A stretch of 64,000 nucleotides of DNA from Dyadobacter soli. Its GTDB lineage: Bacteria > Bacteroidota > Bacteroidia > Cytophagales > Spirosomataceae. The position numbers and the translations under genes were made by a program. The stretch lies in NCBI RefSeq assembly GCF_900101885.1, contig NZ_FNAN01000001.1, positions 248,001-312,000 of the forward strand, read 5' to 3'. The stretch's first letter is position 1, and each line of letters starts with the position of its first letter. The notes under the pieces were generated by a model that was given only the letters and a program-made list of their open reading frames with translations, made no database searches and had not been told where the DNA came from. Below, piece after piece: positions 34,770 through 44,099 of this stretch.

Positions 34770-35033
34770 ATGAATACCGCACTAATACTGGAAACTTTGG
34801 GCTGGCTCGGCGTGGTCGCGTACGTGCTGGCGTACCTGCTGCTGACAATAGGCATACTCAAACCGAACGGCTACCCGTTCCACATCCTGAATATGGTGGG
34901 CGCAGGCACGCTCATCGTCTACTCCCTCGAATACGGCGACAAGCCCAACGTAGCCGTCAACGTGATCTGGCTCATGATCGGGATAGGGGCGGTGGTCCGC
35001 AGGCTGGTGCGGAAATCATCCGGCAACCTCTGA
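34770..35033 (+). CDS. Small membrane protein, CBU_0592-like
   Basis: 87 residues from the ATG at 34770 (an in-frame ATG at 34716 would add an 18-residue basic leader). Three hydrophobic helices: LETLGWLGVVAYVLAYLLLT, FHILNMVGAGTLIVYSLEYG and NVAVNVIWLMIGIGAVVRRL. The GWxGxxxYxxAYxLL and NxxGAxxLxxYS patterns match CBU_0592-type proteins of unknown function in the inner membrane. Its last 18 bp overlap the 3' end of the convergent TetR gene. Confidence 0.75.
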   Translation: MNTALILETLGWLGVVAYVLAYLLLTIGILKPNGYPFHILNMVGAGTLIVYSLEYGDKPNVAVNVIWLMIGIGAVVRRLVRKSSGNL

Positions 35034-35633
35034 AAGTTCCTTTAAATGCAGGATTGATAATGCCTGCTGGCGGTATTTGCTCAGCCGCTGCTCGTATTCT
35101 TCCTTGTCGGTTACGAGGCTGAGGTAAAAATAGGCGCCGTCGATGAGCACGAAGATGTTGTCCGCCACAGTTTCCACGTCCTCCACATCCAGCACCCCAT
35201 CCACACGGCATTGTTCGATATGCCCGATCAGCATTTCCCGGAGCGAATCCAGCAGTTTTTTATACAGGTCGCGCACCTTGGCGTCGTGGAAAGCCATGGC
35301 ATAGCAGCCGTAGAAGAGCCCGTCGTCGAAGAGCGCATTCCATTTTTTGGAGAAAATGTTGCCGATGATTTCTAGCAGCGCCTTCCTCGAATCCTTCGCA
35401 TGGGCGGGGCTTACCTTATATATGAGCTTGTACTTGTCGAGAATGTAATCCACCAGCCCGTACACCAGGTCTTCACGCGTCTGGAAATAATGGATTATAA
35501 GGCTGGGGTTGATCTCCATCTTCGCCGCGATCTTGGCAATGGAGGTATTTTCGAGGCCATGCTTTTTGGCCAGGCTGTAAAACACTTTAATGATTTCCTT
35601 TTTACGGGCTTCTTTTAAGCTCTTTCTTCCCAT
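35016..35633 (-). CDS. TetR/AcrR-family transcriptional regulator
   Basis: 205 residues. N-terminal HTH of the TetR type (EIIKVFYSLAKKHGLENTSI, KIAAKMEINPSLIIHYFQTR) followed by an all-helical ligand-binding domain (GLVDYILDKYKLIYKVSPAH; EMLIGHIEQCRVDGVLDVED). It is divergent from the SusC gene of the GH110/GH95 locus, 202 bp away, and a 20-bp palindrome lies between them. TetR control of a SusCD locus is uncommon; HTCS, AraC, SusR or sigma/anti-sigma systems are the rule. Regulation of the locus and of itself is inference from position. Confidence 0.9.
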   Translation of the reverse strand: MGRKSLKEARKKEIIKVFYSLAKKHGLENTSIAKIAAKMEINPSLIIHYFQTREDLVYGLVDYILDKYKLIYKVSPAHAKDSRKALLEIIGNIFSKKWNALFDDGLFYGCYAMAFHDAKVRDLYKKLLDSLREMLIGHIEQCRVDGVLDVEDVETVADNIFVLIDGAYFYLSLVTDKEEYEQRLSKYRQQALSILHLKELSEVAG

Positions 35634-35710
35634 TGTCGGTTCGGAGTGTAACGTATCGGCAATATACGGTTTTTTACGGAAACCGGAAGTTTGTTATTTG
35701 TTCAAAAATT

Positions 35711-35730
35711 AATTGAACATTCATTCAATT
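35711..35730. promoter_or_regulatory. Palindromic operator candidate for the TetR regulator
   Basis: AATTGAACATTCATTCAATT: perfect 7-bp arms AATTGAA/TTCAATT with a 6-bp centre, 78 bp upstream of the TetR start and 106 bp upstream of the SusC start. Size and symmetry fit TetR-family operators, and similar TTGAAC/ATTCAA palindromes are typical of them. A near-consensus -7 (TAACTTTTG, 35769-35777) lies downstream toward SusC. Confidence 0.6.
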
Positions 35731-35835
35731 TATAATCACAATCAGATAACTATTTTTTAATATTAGCGTAACTTTTGATTAGGACATTTGCATTCCAAAA
35801 ATGCCCCAAAAGTGGCTAACCTTTAACTTTTACTT

Positions 35836-38800
35836 ATGATGAAAAGTGTACCCAGACCTTACTACGCAAGGCTGCTGCGAAGCCTGCTGACGGTTGTGAT
35901 TTTTGCGCTCGGCTGCGTGGCGCCCGCGCTTGCACAAGTGACGCTCAGTGCCGGGAACGGCAAAGTTGCCGGAACCGTCACCGACGGTAAAGACCTGTTG
36001 CCGGGCGTGAACGTGGTGATCAAAGGCACCCAGAAAGGGACCATCACCGACCAGAACGGAAAGTACAGCCTCGACGGCGTTTCCGGCACCGACATCCTGG
36101 TGTTCTCCTACATTGGCTATAAAACACAGGAAGAACTGATTAAGGGCCGGAGCGAGGTGTTCGTGACCCTGCAGGCCGACCTTGGGAACCTCGAAGAGGT
36201 GGTCGTGATCGGCTACGGGGTGGAGAAAAAGGTAAATATCACGGGTGCCGTGGACCAGATTTCGGGTAAGCAGTTCGAGGCGCGCCCGGTGGCCAACGTG
36301 ATGCAGGGCTTGCAGGGCGTTAGCCCGGGCCTGAACATTACCTACCAGAGCGGTGCGCCCGGGACCGTGCCTAACTTTAACATTCGCGGATTTACATCCA
36401 TCAACGGCGGCGAGCCGCTGTTTGTGATAGACGGTATCGCCGCGGCCAGCAGCCAGGACCTGCTCCGTTTGAACCCGTCCGACATTGCTACCTTTTCCGT
36501 ATTGCGCGACGCGGCTTCCGCGGCCATCTACGGCGCACGGGCCGCATTCGGCGTGGTATTGATCACCACCAAGCAAGGAGGGAGAGGAAAGCAATCTATT
36601 ACCTATAATAATTTCTTCTCCTGGGGCCAGCCTACGGTGCTTCCGAAGCCGGTAACCGATCCCTACATTTTCTCACGGGTGCTGGAAACCTCTACCGATA
36701 ACACGCCCTGGGATTACGTCAACTATTCCGACGAGTATTACGCCTGGGCCAGGGAGCGTTCGGACAATCCATCCACGCCCGACACGCGTATAGACCCGTC
36801 CGACCCTACGAAATGGGCCTACATGGGCGCTAACAACTGGTACGATTACTTTTTTACCAAAAGAAGTTTTTCCCAAAATCACAGCCTCGCATTCACCGGA
36901 AGCGCCAAAACCGCCAACGAGCGCACGGTAGGCTATTATATTTCCGCGGATTACAACCGAGAAGGTGGTTTGAACAAGCTGACGGACGATTACTGGAACC
37001 GCTATTCGTCGCGCGCCAGGCTGGATTTCTCGCCTTTGAAATGGCTGAAACTGGATAATAACCTGTCAATTTATCGTACGGAGCGCGCGGTGCCTACGGC
37101 GGATATCAATGACATTTATACGCTGCAACCAACGCAGGTTGCCGTAAATCCGGATGGTACCTGGGCCAATACCGGCGCGGGGCGCCTCGCTGCAAGACTT
37201 ACGGACGGGGGCAACAGGAAGCAGGATATGTTCGGTTTCCAGGATATTTTCCGCGGAATCGTGACTGCGTTAAATGGCGACTTGCAGGTGACCGGTTCGG
37301 CGAGTTTCAAACGGGAGCAATGGAATACCAAACAGGATGTGCGCAACTACCGGATCGGTTTCGGCCCGAACGACATCCGTACCGAAGGCGGAACCGGCGG
37401 GGTGTACGAGACCAATGCGACATTGAACAACAATGTACTGGATTTGTTTGCCAACTATACCAAAACATTGGGCAATCACCGGATCAACCTGCTCGCGGGT
37501 TATAACCAGGAGAGTTATGGCTACACCACGACCAAGGCGCAAAAAGTGGGCCTGATTTCCCCTTCTTTGCCTTACATTAACCTGACGAGCGGCAATTCGT
37601 TTGCTTACGGGGCCGACACCAGCTATGCGACGCGCAGCTTTTTCGGCCGGATCAACTATACCTTCAAAGAGCGCTACATCGTCGAAGCGAATGGCCGCTA
37701 CGACGGCTCTTCCCGCTTTCCGAAAGCCAACAGGTGGGGCTTCTTCCCGTCGGTATCGGCGGCGTGGATCGCCAGTTCCGAGTCGTTCGTGAAGGAGGCA
37801 ATGCCATTTTTCCCTACTCTTAAATTCCGCGCATCGTATGGCGACCTCGGCAACCAGAATGTGGGCTATTACAGCTTCCGCCAGGCACTGCCGGCCGGTT
37901 TGTCCAACTATCTGATCGACGGTAGCAAGCAGACTGTTATTACCGCTTCACCTTCCTTGTATGTAGACCCGGCAAACTACACCTGGGAGCGTGTATCGAC
38001 GCTCAATTTCGGTGCCGACCTCGGCGTGCTGAAAGACCACGTTACCTTCGGTTTCGATTATTATATCCGTGATACAAAAGGGATGCTGACCGAAGGTGAA
38101 GAGCTGCCCGGCGTACTGGGTACATCCGTGCCAAGCCAGAACGTGGCCGACCTTCGCACCAAAGGCATTGAGCTTACCGTCAATTACAACGACTCCTATA
38201 ATGTAGGAGGTAAGCCGTTGTCGCTGAATGCCAAACTGATCCTTTCGGACGCGCGCTCACAGATTACGCGCTTCAAAAACGACCAGGAGCTTTTCTCGAA
38301 ATACCGCAAGGGACAGCAATTGGGAGAGATCTGGGGGCTTACGAACGACGGTTTGTTCCAAAATGCGGACGAAATCGCGAAACTGGACGAAACGGACATT
38401 ATCCCGTGGGGAGCGCTGTCGATCGTGCCTGGCTGGCCTAAATACAAAGACCTGGACGGCGACGGCCGCATTACGCAAGGCCTGACCAAAAAAGACCCCA
38501 AGGATCTTTCCGTGATCGGAAACAGTACGCCGCGTTACCGCATCGGGTTCAACCTCAATGCCGACTGGAACGGGTTCGATTTCTCCGCCGTATTGCAAGG
38601 GGTTTTGAAAGGCGATTTCTATCCCCGCCACTACCTGTACTGGGGGCCTTACCAGCAGCCGTATGCCAACGTGTACTCCTGGAACCTCGACTACTACCGC
38701 GGCCAGGCGGATTCGGACCAGCAGCGGGCAAAGCATTCGCAGTCGTACATCGCCGCCGGACTGGCAGATGCGAATACGAACGCCAAATATCCCGTGCTGC

Positions 38801-39111
38801 AATCGTGGCTTGCAGATAATAATTTCGGTTCGGGCCTCGATATCCCGCAAACGAAATATCTGCTTAGTGCGGCCTACCTGCGCATTAAGAACATAACGAT
38901 CGGCTATTCACTGCCTTCTTCATTGCTGCAAAAGCACAAGATCAGCCGGGTGCGGGTGTATGCAAGCGGCGAGAACCTTTTTGAGTTCTCACAACTCAAA
39001 AAGTACTTCGATCCCGAGGTGGTAACCACTACCGACGCGCTGGTGAGTTCGAAAGGGTTTCAGTATCCTTTCCAGCGGAAGTTTGCGTTCGGTGTCAATG
39101 TCGAGTTTTGA
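35836..39111 (+). CDS. SusC/RagA-family TonB-linked outer-membrane protein
   Basis: 1,091 residues. Signal peptide (LLTVVIFALGCVAPALAQ), carboxypeptidase-D-like domain (KVAGTVTDGKDLLPGVNVVI; DILVFSYIGYKTQEEL), SusC signature (LEEVVVIGYGVEKKVNITGA), plug (FNIRGFTSINGGEPLFVIDG; SAAIYGARAAFGVVLITTKQ) and the barrel to the final KFAFGVNVEF. Two adjacent ATG codons mark the start. It is the transporter of the locus carrying the GH110-like and GH95 enzymes, so its substrate is plausibly a galactose- and fucose-containing oligosaccharide (inference). SusD follows 20 bp downstream. Confidence 0.95.
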   Translation: MMKSVPRPYYARLLRSLLTVVIFALGCVAPALAQVTLSAGNGKVAGTVTDGKDLLPGVNVVIKGTQKGTITDQNGKYSLDGVSGTDILVFSYIGYKTQEELIKGRSEVFVTLQADLGNLEEVVVIGYGVEKKVNITGAVDQISGKQFEARPVANVMQGLQGVSPGLNITYQSGAPGTVPNFNIRGFTSINGGEPLFVIDGIAAASSQDLLRLNPSDIATFSVLRDAASAAIYGARAAFGVVLITTKQGGRGKQSITYNNFFSWGQPTVLPKPVTDPYIFSRVLETSTDNTPWDYVNYSDEYYAWARERSDNPSTPDTRIDPSDPTKWAYMGANNWYDYFFTKRSFSQNHSLAFTGSAKTANERTVGYYISADYNREGGLNKLTDDYWNRYSSRARLDFSPLKWLKLDNNLSIYRTERAVPTADINDIYTLQPTQVAVNPDGTWANTGAGRLAARLTDGGNRKQDMFGFQDIFRGIVTALNGDLQVTGSASFKREQWNTKQDVRNYRIGFGPNDIRTEGGTGGVYETNATLNNNVLDLFANYTKTLGNHRINLLAGYNQESYGYTTTKAQKVGLISPSLPYINLTSGNSFAYGADTSYATRSFFGRINYTFKERYIVEANGRYDGSSRFPKANRWGFFPSVSAAWIASSESFVKEAMPFFPTLKFRASYGDLGNQNVGYYSFRQALPAGLSNYLIDGSKQTVITASPSLYVDPANYTWERVSTLNFGADLGVLKDHVTFGFDYYIRDTKGMLTEGEELPGVLGTSVPSQNVADLRTKGIELTVNYNDSYNVGGKPLSLNAKLILSDARSQITRFKNDQELFSKYRKGQQLGEIWGLTNDGLFQNADEIAKLDETDIIPWGALSIVPGWPKYKDLDGDGRITQGLTKKDPKDLSVIGNSTPRYRIGFNLNADWNGFDFSAVLQGVLKGDFYPRHYLYWGPYQQPYANVYSWNLDYYRGQADSDQQRAKHSQSYIAAGLADANTNAKYPVLQSWLADNNFGSGLDIPQTKYLLSAAYLRIKNITIGYSLPSSLLQKHKISRVRVYASGENLFEFSQLKKYFDPEVVTTTDALVSSKGFQYPFQRKFAFGVNVEF

Positions 39112-39131
39112 TTCTAACCCATTCGCTTAAA

Positions 39132-40934
39132 ATGAAAAAGCACATATTGTTACTGGCATTGCTGACGGGTGTGACCGCCTGCAACGAAGATTTTCTCGAA
39201 AAGCTTCCCCAGACTTCCATTTCTCCCGAAGCATTCTTCAATACCGAGGGCGATCTCGCATTGTACGTCAACGGGCTGCTGAGCATGCCGGATATGTACG
39301 GCACCTACCTCAATGATCAGAGCACGGATAACGCCGCTACTACCGGTGCTGTGGAAATGAAGGTGGTCATGACCGGATCGCCTAGTTCGCAGACCATCAC
39401 CGGAGGCTGGGATTGGGGCCGTTTGCGGAATATCAATTATTTCCTCGACAACTATAACAAAGCCAATGCGACAGCCGATATAAAGGCGCATTATGCGGGC
39501 ATTGCGCGTTACTATCGTGCGCAGTTTTACCTGAATAAGGTGGCGCGTTTCTCGGATGTGCCGTGGTTTTCCAAAACCGTGAACCCTGGTGACGAGGCTC
39601 TTTATAAAACACAAGACCCGCGGACGATGGTGATGGACAGCGTGATGGCCGACCTGGCTTTTGCGGCAGCGAACGTCAAAGACGGCAAACCGCTGGTATC
39701 CGTCGGCACGCCCGGCAAATGGGCCGTGATGACGCAATATGCCCGCACGGCATTGTACGAGGGTACTTTCCGCAAATACCACCCCGAGCTGAACCTGCAA
39801 GCGACGGCCAATAAATTCCTGGAAACAGCGGCGACCGTTTCGGCGGAAATCATGGCTTCGAACAAATTCTCGGTCCACAACACCGGCAAACCGAATGCCG
39901 ATTATGCAGCGCTGTTCAATAGCCAGGATCTCTCGAACAACCCGGAAATGATCCTGTCCAATGCATTCGACCAGACCAAAGACCGCAGCCAGAATATCAA
40001 CAGTTTTGTATTCGGCGACTACGAGCAGGCTCCATCGCGTGACCTCGTGCAGACGTATCTGATGAAGGACGGCTCGCGTTTCACGGATGTACAGGGTTAC
40101 CAGCAGCTTGGTTTTGTGAAAGAATTCCAGAACCGCGATCCCCGTCTCGCGCAGACGCTCGTGTACCCGGGCTGGGTGCGCGCAGGCGATCCTTCCCCTT
40201 ACATCCTGCGCCTGAACAAGAATTTTACGGGTTATCATCAATTGAAAGGTTATGTGAATTCAACCGACAATGTGACCCTGAACAGCATGGATGTGCCGGT
40301 GTACCGCTATGCCGAGGTGCTTTTGATTCAGGCCGAAGCCAAGGCGGAATTGGGAACGATTACGCAGGCTGACCTGGACAAAACCGTAAACCTGGTGCGC
40401 GGACGTGTCCTGATGCCTGACCTGAAACTCGCCGCGGCCAATGGTAACCCCGACCCGGTAATGTCGCAGAAATACCCGAATGTGACCGGCGCGAACCGTG
40501 GCGTGATTTTCGAGATCCGCCGGGAGAGACGCGTGGAGTTTGCCTTCGAAAACCAGCGCTTCGACGACGTAATGCGCTGGCAGGCGGGTACTTTGCTGAC
40601 CGCCATTCCGGAAGGTGCCTATTTCCCTGGCCTCGGCAAATACGACCTTACCGGCGACGGCGTGGAGGACATTATCCTGATCGACAAGTCCAAAACGATC
40701 CCGGCGGAGAAGGATAAGGAGAAAAACAGCCTTGGGGTAGTCCTGATCTACTATCGGGCAGGGTCCATCGGCGACGATGTGACTGTGTATCTCAAAAACG
40801 GCAACGCCGGAGGGACGATGGTGACCGAAACGGCCGTCCGTAAATTCGAAAATCCGAAATATTATTACCGACCTATCCCTCAGAAAGAAATGCTGCTGAA
40901 CCCTGGTTTGAAGCAGGTTTTTGGGTGGAATTAA
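39132..40934 (+). CDS. SusD/RagB-family outer-membrane lipoprotein
   Basis: 600 residues from the ATG at 39132, which gives a clean lipoprotein signal (HILLLALLTGVTAC). SusD landmarks: FLEKLPQTSISPEAFFNTEG, ARYYRAQFYLNKVARFSDVP, PVYRYAEVLLIQAEAKAELG, IFEIRRERRVEFAFENQRFD and a terminal YRPIPQKEMLLNPGLKQVFG. An insertion near residues 500-555 (DKSKTIPAEKDKEKNSLGVV) is longer than usual. Surface glycan-binding partner of the preceding SusC. Confidence 0.95.
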   Translation: MKKHILLLALLTGVTACNEDFLEKLPQTSISPEAFFNTEGDLALYVNGLLSMPDMYGTYLNDQSTDNAATTGAVEMKVVMTGSPSSQTITGGWDWGRLRNINYFLDNYNKANATADIKAHYAGIARYYRAQFYLNKVARFSDVPWFSKTVNPGDEALYKTQDPRTMVMDSVMADLAFAAANVKDGKPLVSVGTPGKWAVMTQYARTALYEGTFRKYHPELNLQATANKFLETAATVSAEIMASNKFSVHNTGKPNADYAALFNSQDLSNNPEMILSNAFDQTKDRSQNINSFVFGDYEQAPSRDLVQTYLMKDGSRFTDVQGYQQLGFVKEFQNRDPRLAQTLVYPGWVRAGDPSPYILRLNKNFTGYHQLKGYVNSTDNVTLNSMDVPVYRYAEVLLIQAEAKAELGTITQADLDKTVNLVRGRVLMPDLKLAAANGNPDPVMSQKYPNVTGANRGVIFEIRRERRVEFAFENQRFDDVMRWQAGTLLTAIPEGAYFPGLGKYDLTGDGVEDIILIDKSKTIPAEKDKEKNSLGVVLIYYRAGSIGDDVTVYLKNGNAGGTMVTETAVRKFENPKYYYRPIPQKEMLLNPGLKQVFGWN

Positions 40935-40949
40935 TTTAAAATCAAACCA

Positions 40950-41843
40950 ATGAACAGACGTTCCTGGATCCGGAAAACCGGATTGCTCACGGCTGCTTCG
41001 CTGACAGGCCCGGCTACCCACGCCGGGCTTGTTGCCGATAAGCCCGTATTGAAAATCGCGCACATTACCGACGTGCATATCCGCGAAGGCGACGACGCGC
41101 CCAACCGTTTCAAAAGGTGCCTCACCGATGTGCTGAAACAAAAGCCCGATTTCTTTCTCAACGGCGGCGACTCCATTCACGCCGCGGATTATAAGGATGT
41201 TACCCGCGAAACAATGCTGGGCTACTGGAAGCTCTGGGACGAATGCACGGCAGGCCTGAAAGATTACGAGATCCACAGCTGCATCGGCAACCACGATCCC
41301 TGGTGGGCGGCGCCTTCGAAGGAGGATGAGATGTACGGCAAGAATTACGTCGTGAAACGCCTCAAAACGCCGGGCCGCTATTATAGTTTTACCAAAAAGA
41401 ACTGGCATTTCGTGATCCTCGACGGCAACAACGAGCATGTTTCACTGGACGAGGAGCAGTACCAATGGCTGGAAGCCGATCTGGCGAAGCTCGCGCCGGG
41501 TACATTTGTGCTCCTGATGTCGCATTACCCGATCCTGGGCGCCACGCCTATGCTCGCAGGCGGGGGAGGGCATTCGGATTACAAAAAGCTGAAAAACCTG
41601 TTCTACAAGCACCGCGACAAGGTACGTATCTGCCTCAGCGGACACCAGCATTTGCAGGACCACACCGAATACAATGGTGTTCAATATTGCTGCAACGGTG
41701 CCATGAGCGGCTTCTGGTGGGGCAAAGGCGATGCCGAATCCGTCGCGCCGAACTATTACCAGGAAACGCCGCCGGGTTTCGCCATGCTTGAAATGTATGC
41801 GGACGGCAGGGTGGTGAATACGTATTTGCCGCATAGTTATTAA
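40950..41843 (+). CDS. Secreted calcineurin-like metallophosphoesterase
   Basis: 297 residues, starting 15 bp after SusD. The N-terminus (RRSWIRKTGLLTAASLTG) resembles a Tat signal. All five metallophosphoesterase blocks are present: ITDVHI (Asp41, His43), NGGDS (Asp74), GNHDPW (Asn114, His115), LMSHYPI and CLSGHQHL. It hydrolyses a phosphomonoester or phosphodiester in the periplasm using two metal ions. In a glycan locus it may strip phosphate substituents, but this is inference. The C-terminal YYQETPPGFAMLEMYADGRV is typical of the Bacteroidota subgroup. Confidence 0.9.
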   Translation: MNRRSWIRKTGLLTAASLTGPATHAGLVADKPVLKIAHITDVHIREGDDAPNRFKRCLTDVLKQKPDFFLNGGDSIHAADYKDVTRETMLGYWKLWDECTAGLKDYEIHSCIGNHDPWWAAPSKEDEMYGKNYVVKRLKTPGRYYSFTKKNWHFVILDGNNEHVSLDEEQYQWLEADLAKLAPGTFVLLMSHYPILGATPMLAGGGGHSDYKKLKNLFYKHRDKVRICLSGHQHLQDHTEYNGVQYCCNGAMSGFWWGKGDAESVAPNYYQETPPGFAMLEMYADGRVVNTYLPHSY

Positions 41844-41874
41844 GTGCAGCCCTTTTAATGATAGGAGAGAAATC

Positions 41875-41977
41875 CCGTCAGGCATATCAAGCAATGCGCG
41901 GTTGTTACATGCCTGACGGCATTCTCTGAATACATCATTCGGTTTAAGTCCTACCAATATTACATCGCTACGCGATT
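41875..41977 (-). repeat. Composite repeat, left copy (hairpin plus 27-bp box)
   Basis: The hairpin CCGTCAGGCAT/ATGCCTGACGG (41875-41885, 41909-41919) is followed after ~31 bp by a 27-bp box (41951-41977, CTACCAATATTACATCGCTA and on). Both parts recur in inverted order and orientation at 46507-46612 on the other side of the two glycosidase genes. It lies in a 341-bp gap (41844-42184) without a gene. Confidence 0.8.
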
Positions 41978-42020
41978 ACGATTCCCCGCAAAATCGAATA
42001 ACCCACAAAAAGCGCCAGAA

Positions 42021-42093
42021 AAGTTGGGCGCAGTCCCAAAAAAGTTGGGCGTAGTCTCAGACTACGTCCGAGCGCCCCGCGGTCTCCGACCGC
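42021..42093. repeat. AGTTGGGCG direct repeats and two palindromes
   Basis: AAGTTGGGCG occurs twice (42021, 42042), followed by GTAGTCTCAGACTAC (7-bp arms, 42051-42065) and GCGGTCTCCGACCGC (6-bp arms, 42079-42093). It appears to be a repeat element independent of the composite repeat next to it and lies ~90 bp before the GH110-like gene. Confidence 0.65.
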
Positions 42094-42184
42094 ACCGCAC
42101 CAGACAAAAAGCCAACAGGCGAAACAATAGACCAACTATCCCGATTTTGACCTAATTTGCGGCATTGATCACAATCCCTGACCC

Positions 42185-44011
42185 ATGCCCGTGCTGCACC
42201 GTTTTTACTTGCCAATTCTCGCCGGATTCCTGCTACTGCTTCACCCTTCCTACGCCCAAACCATTTCCGTAGCCAACGCCGGCATCCGCCCGGACACCTA
42301 CGAAAATGCCACCGCACGCATTCAGAAAGTGATCGACGAGGCGATCCGCACGGGTAAGACAAGCCTGACGTTCGAGAAGGGCCGTTACGATTTCTGGCCC
42401 GACGGCGCCATTCGAGAACAGTATTTTATTTCCAATACTTCCACGGAAAAAGAGGATTCGCTTAAAATCCGCACCATCGGAATGCTTTTCCGTAACGCCA
42501 AAAACCTGACGATCGACGGGAACGGCGCATTGTTTGTTTTTCACGGCAAAATGTCGACGATCGTGCTGGAACATTGCGAAAATGTGAAACTGCAAAACAT
42601 CCGCGTCGATTTCGAGCGGCCCACGATGTCGGAAATGCGGTATGCGGATGTATCGAACGGGGAGGTAGAGCTGGACATTCAGCGCGACGCCCGGTACGCG
42701 ATCCGCGACGGCAGGCTCGAATGGTTTGGAGAAGGCTGGAAAACGACGCATTACCACGCCGTGGAGTTCGACACTACCTTGAAAACCATGCGTTACAGCG
42801 ACTGGAAGCCTTACGCCAACGCGCAGGCGACCGAAATCCGCCCCGGCCGCGTGCGCTTTAAAACCAATGTCACACCCAAGCCAGGCAATATCCTCACCGT
42901 CCGCGACATTATCCGCGACCAGGTAGGCATGCATATCCGCGAGTCCAAAAACGTGACCCTCGAGGACGTAGGCATGCATTACATGCACGGCCTGGGCATT
43001 GTGAGCCAGTATTCCGAAAACATCACCATGCGCCGCGTCACTTGTGCGCCGCGACCAGAAACCGGCCGTATTATCGCCTCGTCTGCCGATTTTATGCACT
43101 TTTCGGGCTGCCGGGGAAAGGTTACCGTCGAAGATTGCCGGTTCTCCGGCGCGCACGACGATCCGATCAATATCCACGGGACTAACCTCCGCATCGTGGG
43201 CAAAGAGGGGACCAATGCGTTGAAAGTAAGGTTTATGCATGGCCAGAGCTATGGTTTCAATGCATTTTTTCCGCGCGATACCGTCGCATTCCTGCATTCG
43301 GCTACCATGGAACGCTTCACGAATGGGGTAGTAAAAACGGTAAGCCGCCTGAATGACCGCGAGTTGCTGTTGACCTTTGAAAAATCGGTTCCCGCAGCGC
43401 TCGAAGCGCACGATTGCGTCGAAAACATGACCTGGACACCGGAGGTACTCATTCGCGGCAATCATTTTACGCGTACCAATACCCGCGGCGTGCTGCTCAC
43501 GACCCCGCGCAAGGCTGTCATCGAAAACAATACGTTTTTCCGCACGGGTATGAGCGCCGTGCTCATCGAGGCGGATGCGGAAGGCTGGTACGAATCGGGG
43601 CCGGTACGCGACGTGACAATCCGTAACAACGAGTTTGTGGATTGCGCTTACCAGGGCGGGCCGAACAATGCGGTTATCGCCATCAATCCGTCCAATAAGG
43701 TCGTCGATATCAAAAAGCCGGTGCATTTCAACATCCGCATCGAAGGCAATACTTTCAAAACATTTGACTACCCCGTGTTGTACGCCAAGAGCACGCAGGG
43801 TTTGGTGTTTAGTAACAATCAGATTATCCGCACGAATGAGCTTCAACCGCAGTCGGCTAATCATAATATGTTCTGGTTCAACGGTTGCTCGGGTGTAGAC
43901 ATCTCCGGTTTGAAGCTGGAAGAGGGCGTGCTGGGCAAGAATATCCGGCTCGAAAACATGCCAAAAACTGCCGTTAAAGTGAGCGGTGCGCCGAAACTGA
44001 CGATCGAATGA
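42185..44011 (+). CDS. GH110-like alpha-galactosidase (right-handed beta-helix)
   Basis: 608 residues with a signal peptide (LPILAGFLLLLHPSYAQ). Characteristic GH110 (GlaA/GlaB) blocks that I recognise: FEKGRYDFWPDGAIREQYFI, SNTS, NLTIDGNGALFVFHGKM, LEHCENVKLQNIRVDFERPT and DDPINIHGT. These are followed by beta-helix rungs with N-ladders (IENNTFFRTGMSAVLIEADA). GH110 enzymes release terminal alpha-1,3- (or alpha-1,4-) linked galactose, classically from blood-group-B-type structures. In a soil organism the substrate may be another galactoside. It sits 89 bp upstream of the GH95 gene in the same direction, consistent with a pair acting on one fucosylated, alpha-galactosylated glycan. Confidence 0.78.
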   Translation: MPVLHRFYLPILAGFLLLLHPSYAQTISVANAGIRPDTYENATARIQKVIDEAIRTGKTSLTFEKGRYDFWPDGAIREQYFISNTSTEKEDSLKIRTIGMLFRNAKNLTIDGNGALFVFHGKMSTIVLEHCENVKLQNIRVDFERPTMSEMRYADVSNGEVELDIQRDARYAIRDGRLEWFGEGWKTTHYHAVEFDTTLKTMRYSDWKPYANAQATEIRPGRVRFKTNVTPKPGNILTVRDIIRDQVGMHIRESKNVTLEDVGMHYMHGLGIVSQYSENITMRRVTCAPRPETGRIIASSADFMHFSGCRGKVTVEDCRFSGAHDDPINIHGTNLRIVGKEGTNALKVRFMHGQSYGFNAFFPRDTVAFLHSATMERFTNGVVKTVSRLNDRELLLTFEKSVPAALEAHDCVENMTWTPEVLIRGNHFTRTNTRGVLLTTPRKAVIENNTFFRTGMSAVLIEADAEGWYESGPVRDVTIRNNEFVDCAYQGGPNNAVIAINPSNKVVDIKKPVHFNIRIEGNTFKTFDYPVLYAKSTQGLVFSNNQIIRTNELQPQSANHNMFWFNGCSGVDISGLKLEEGVLGKNIRLENMPKTAVKVSGAPKLTIE

Positions 44012-44099
44012 CAGCTTTCGATTTTCCTGCGACTGGCGGAAAATCCATTTTTTAATTCAAAAACGGCATCTAATTTTACCATTATTTGCCAAAACCTTT

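Noticed and set aside
42233..43864. A 543-codon open frame on the minus strand opposite the GH110-like gene, and similar long antisense frames opposite the SusD and GH95 genes
   Set aside because: They mirror GC-rich coding DNA, are rich in R/H/V with no domain or signal, and lie wholly within well-identified genes.
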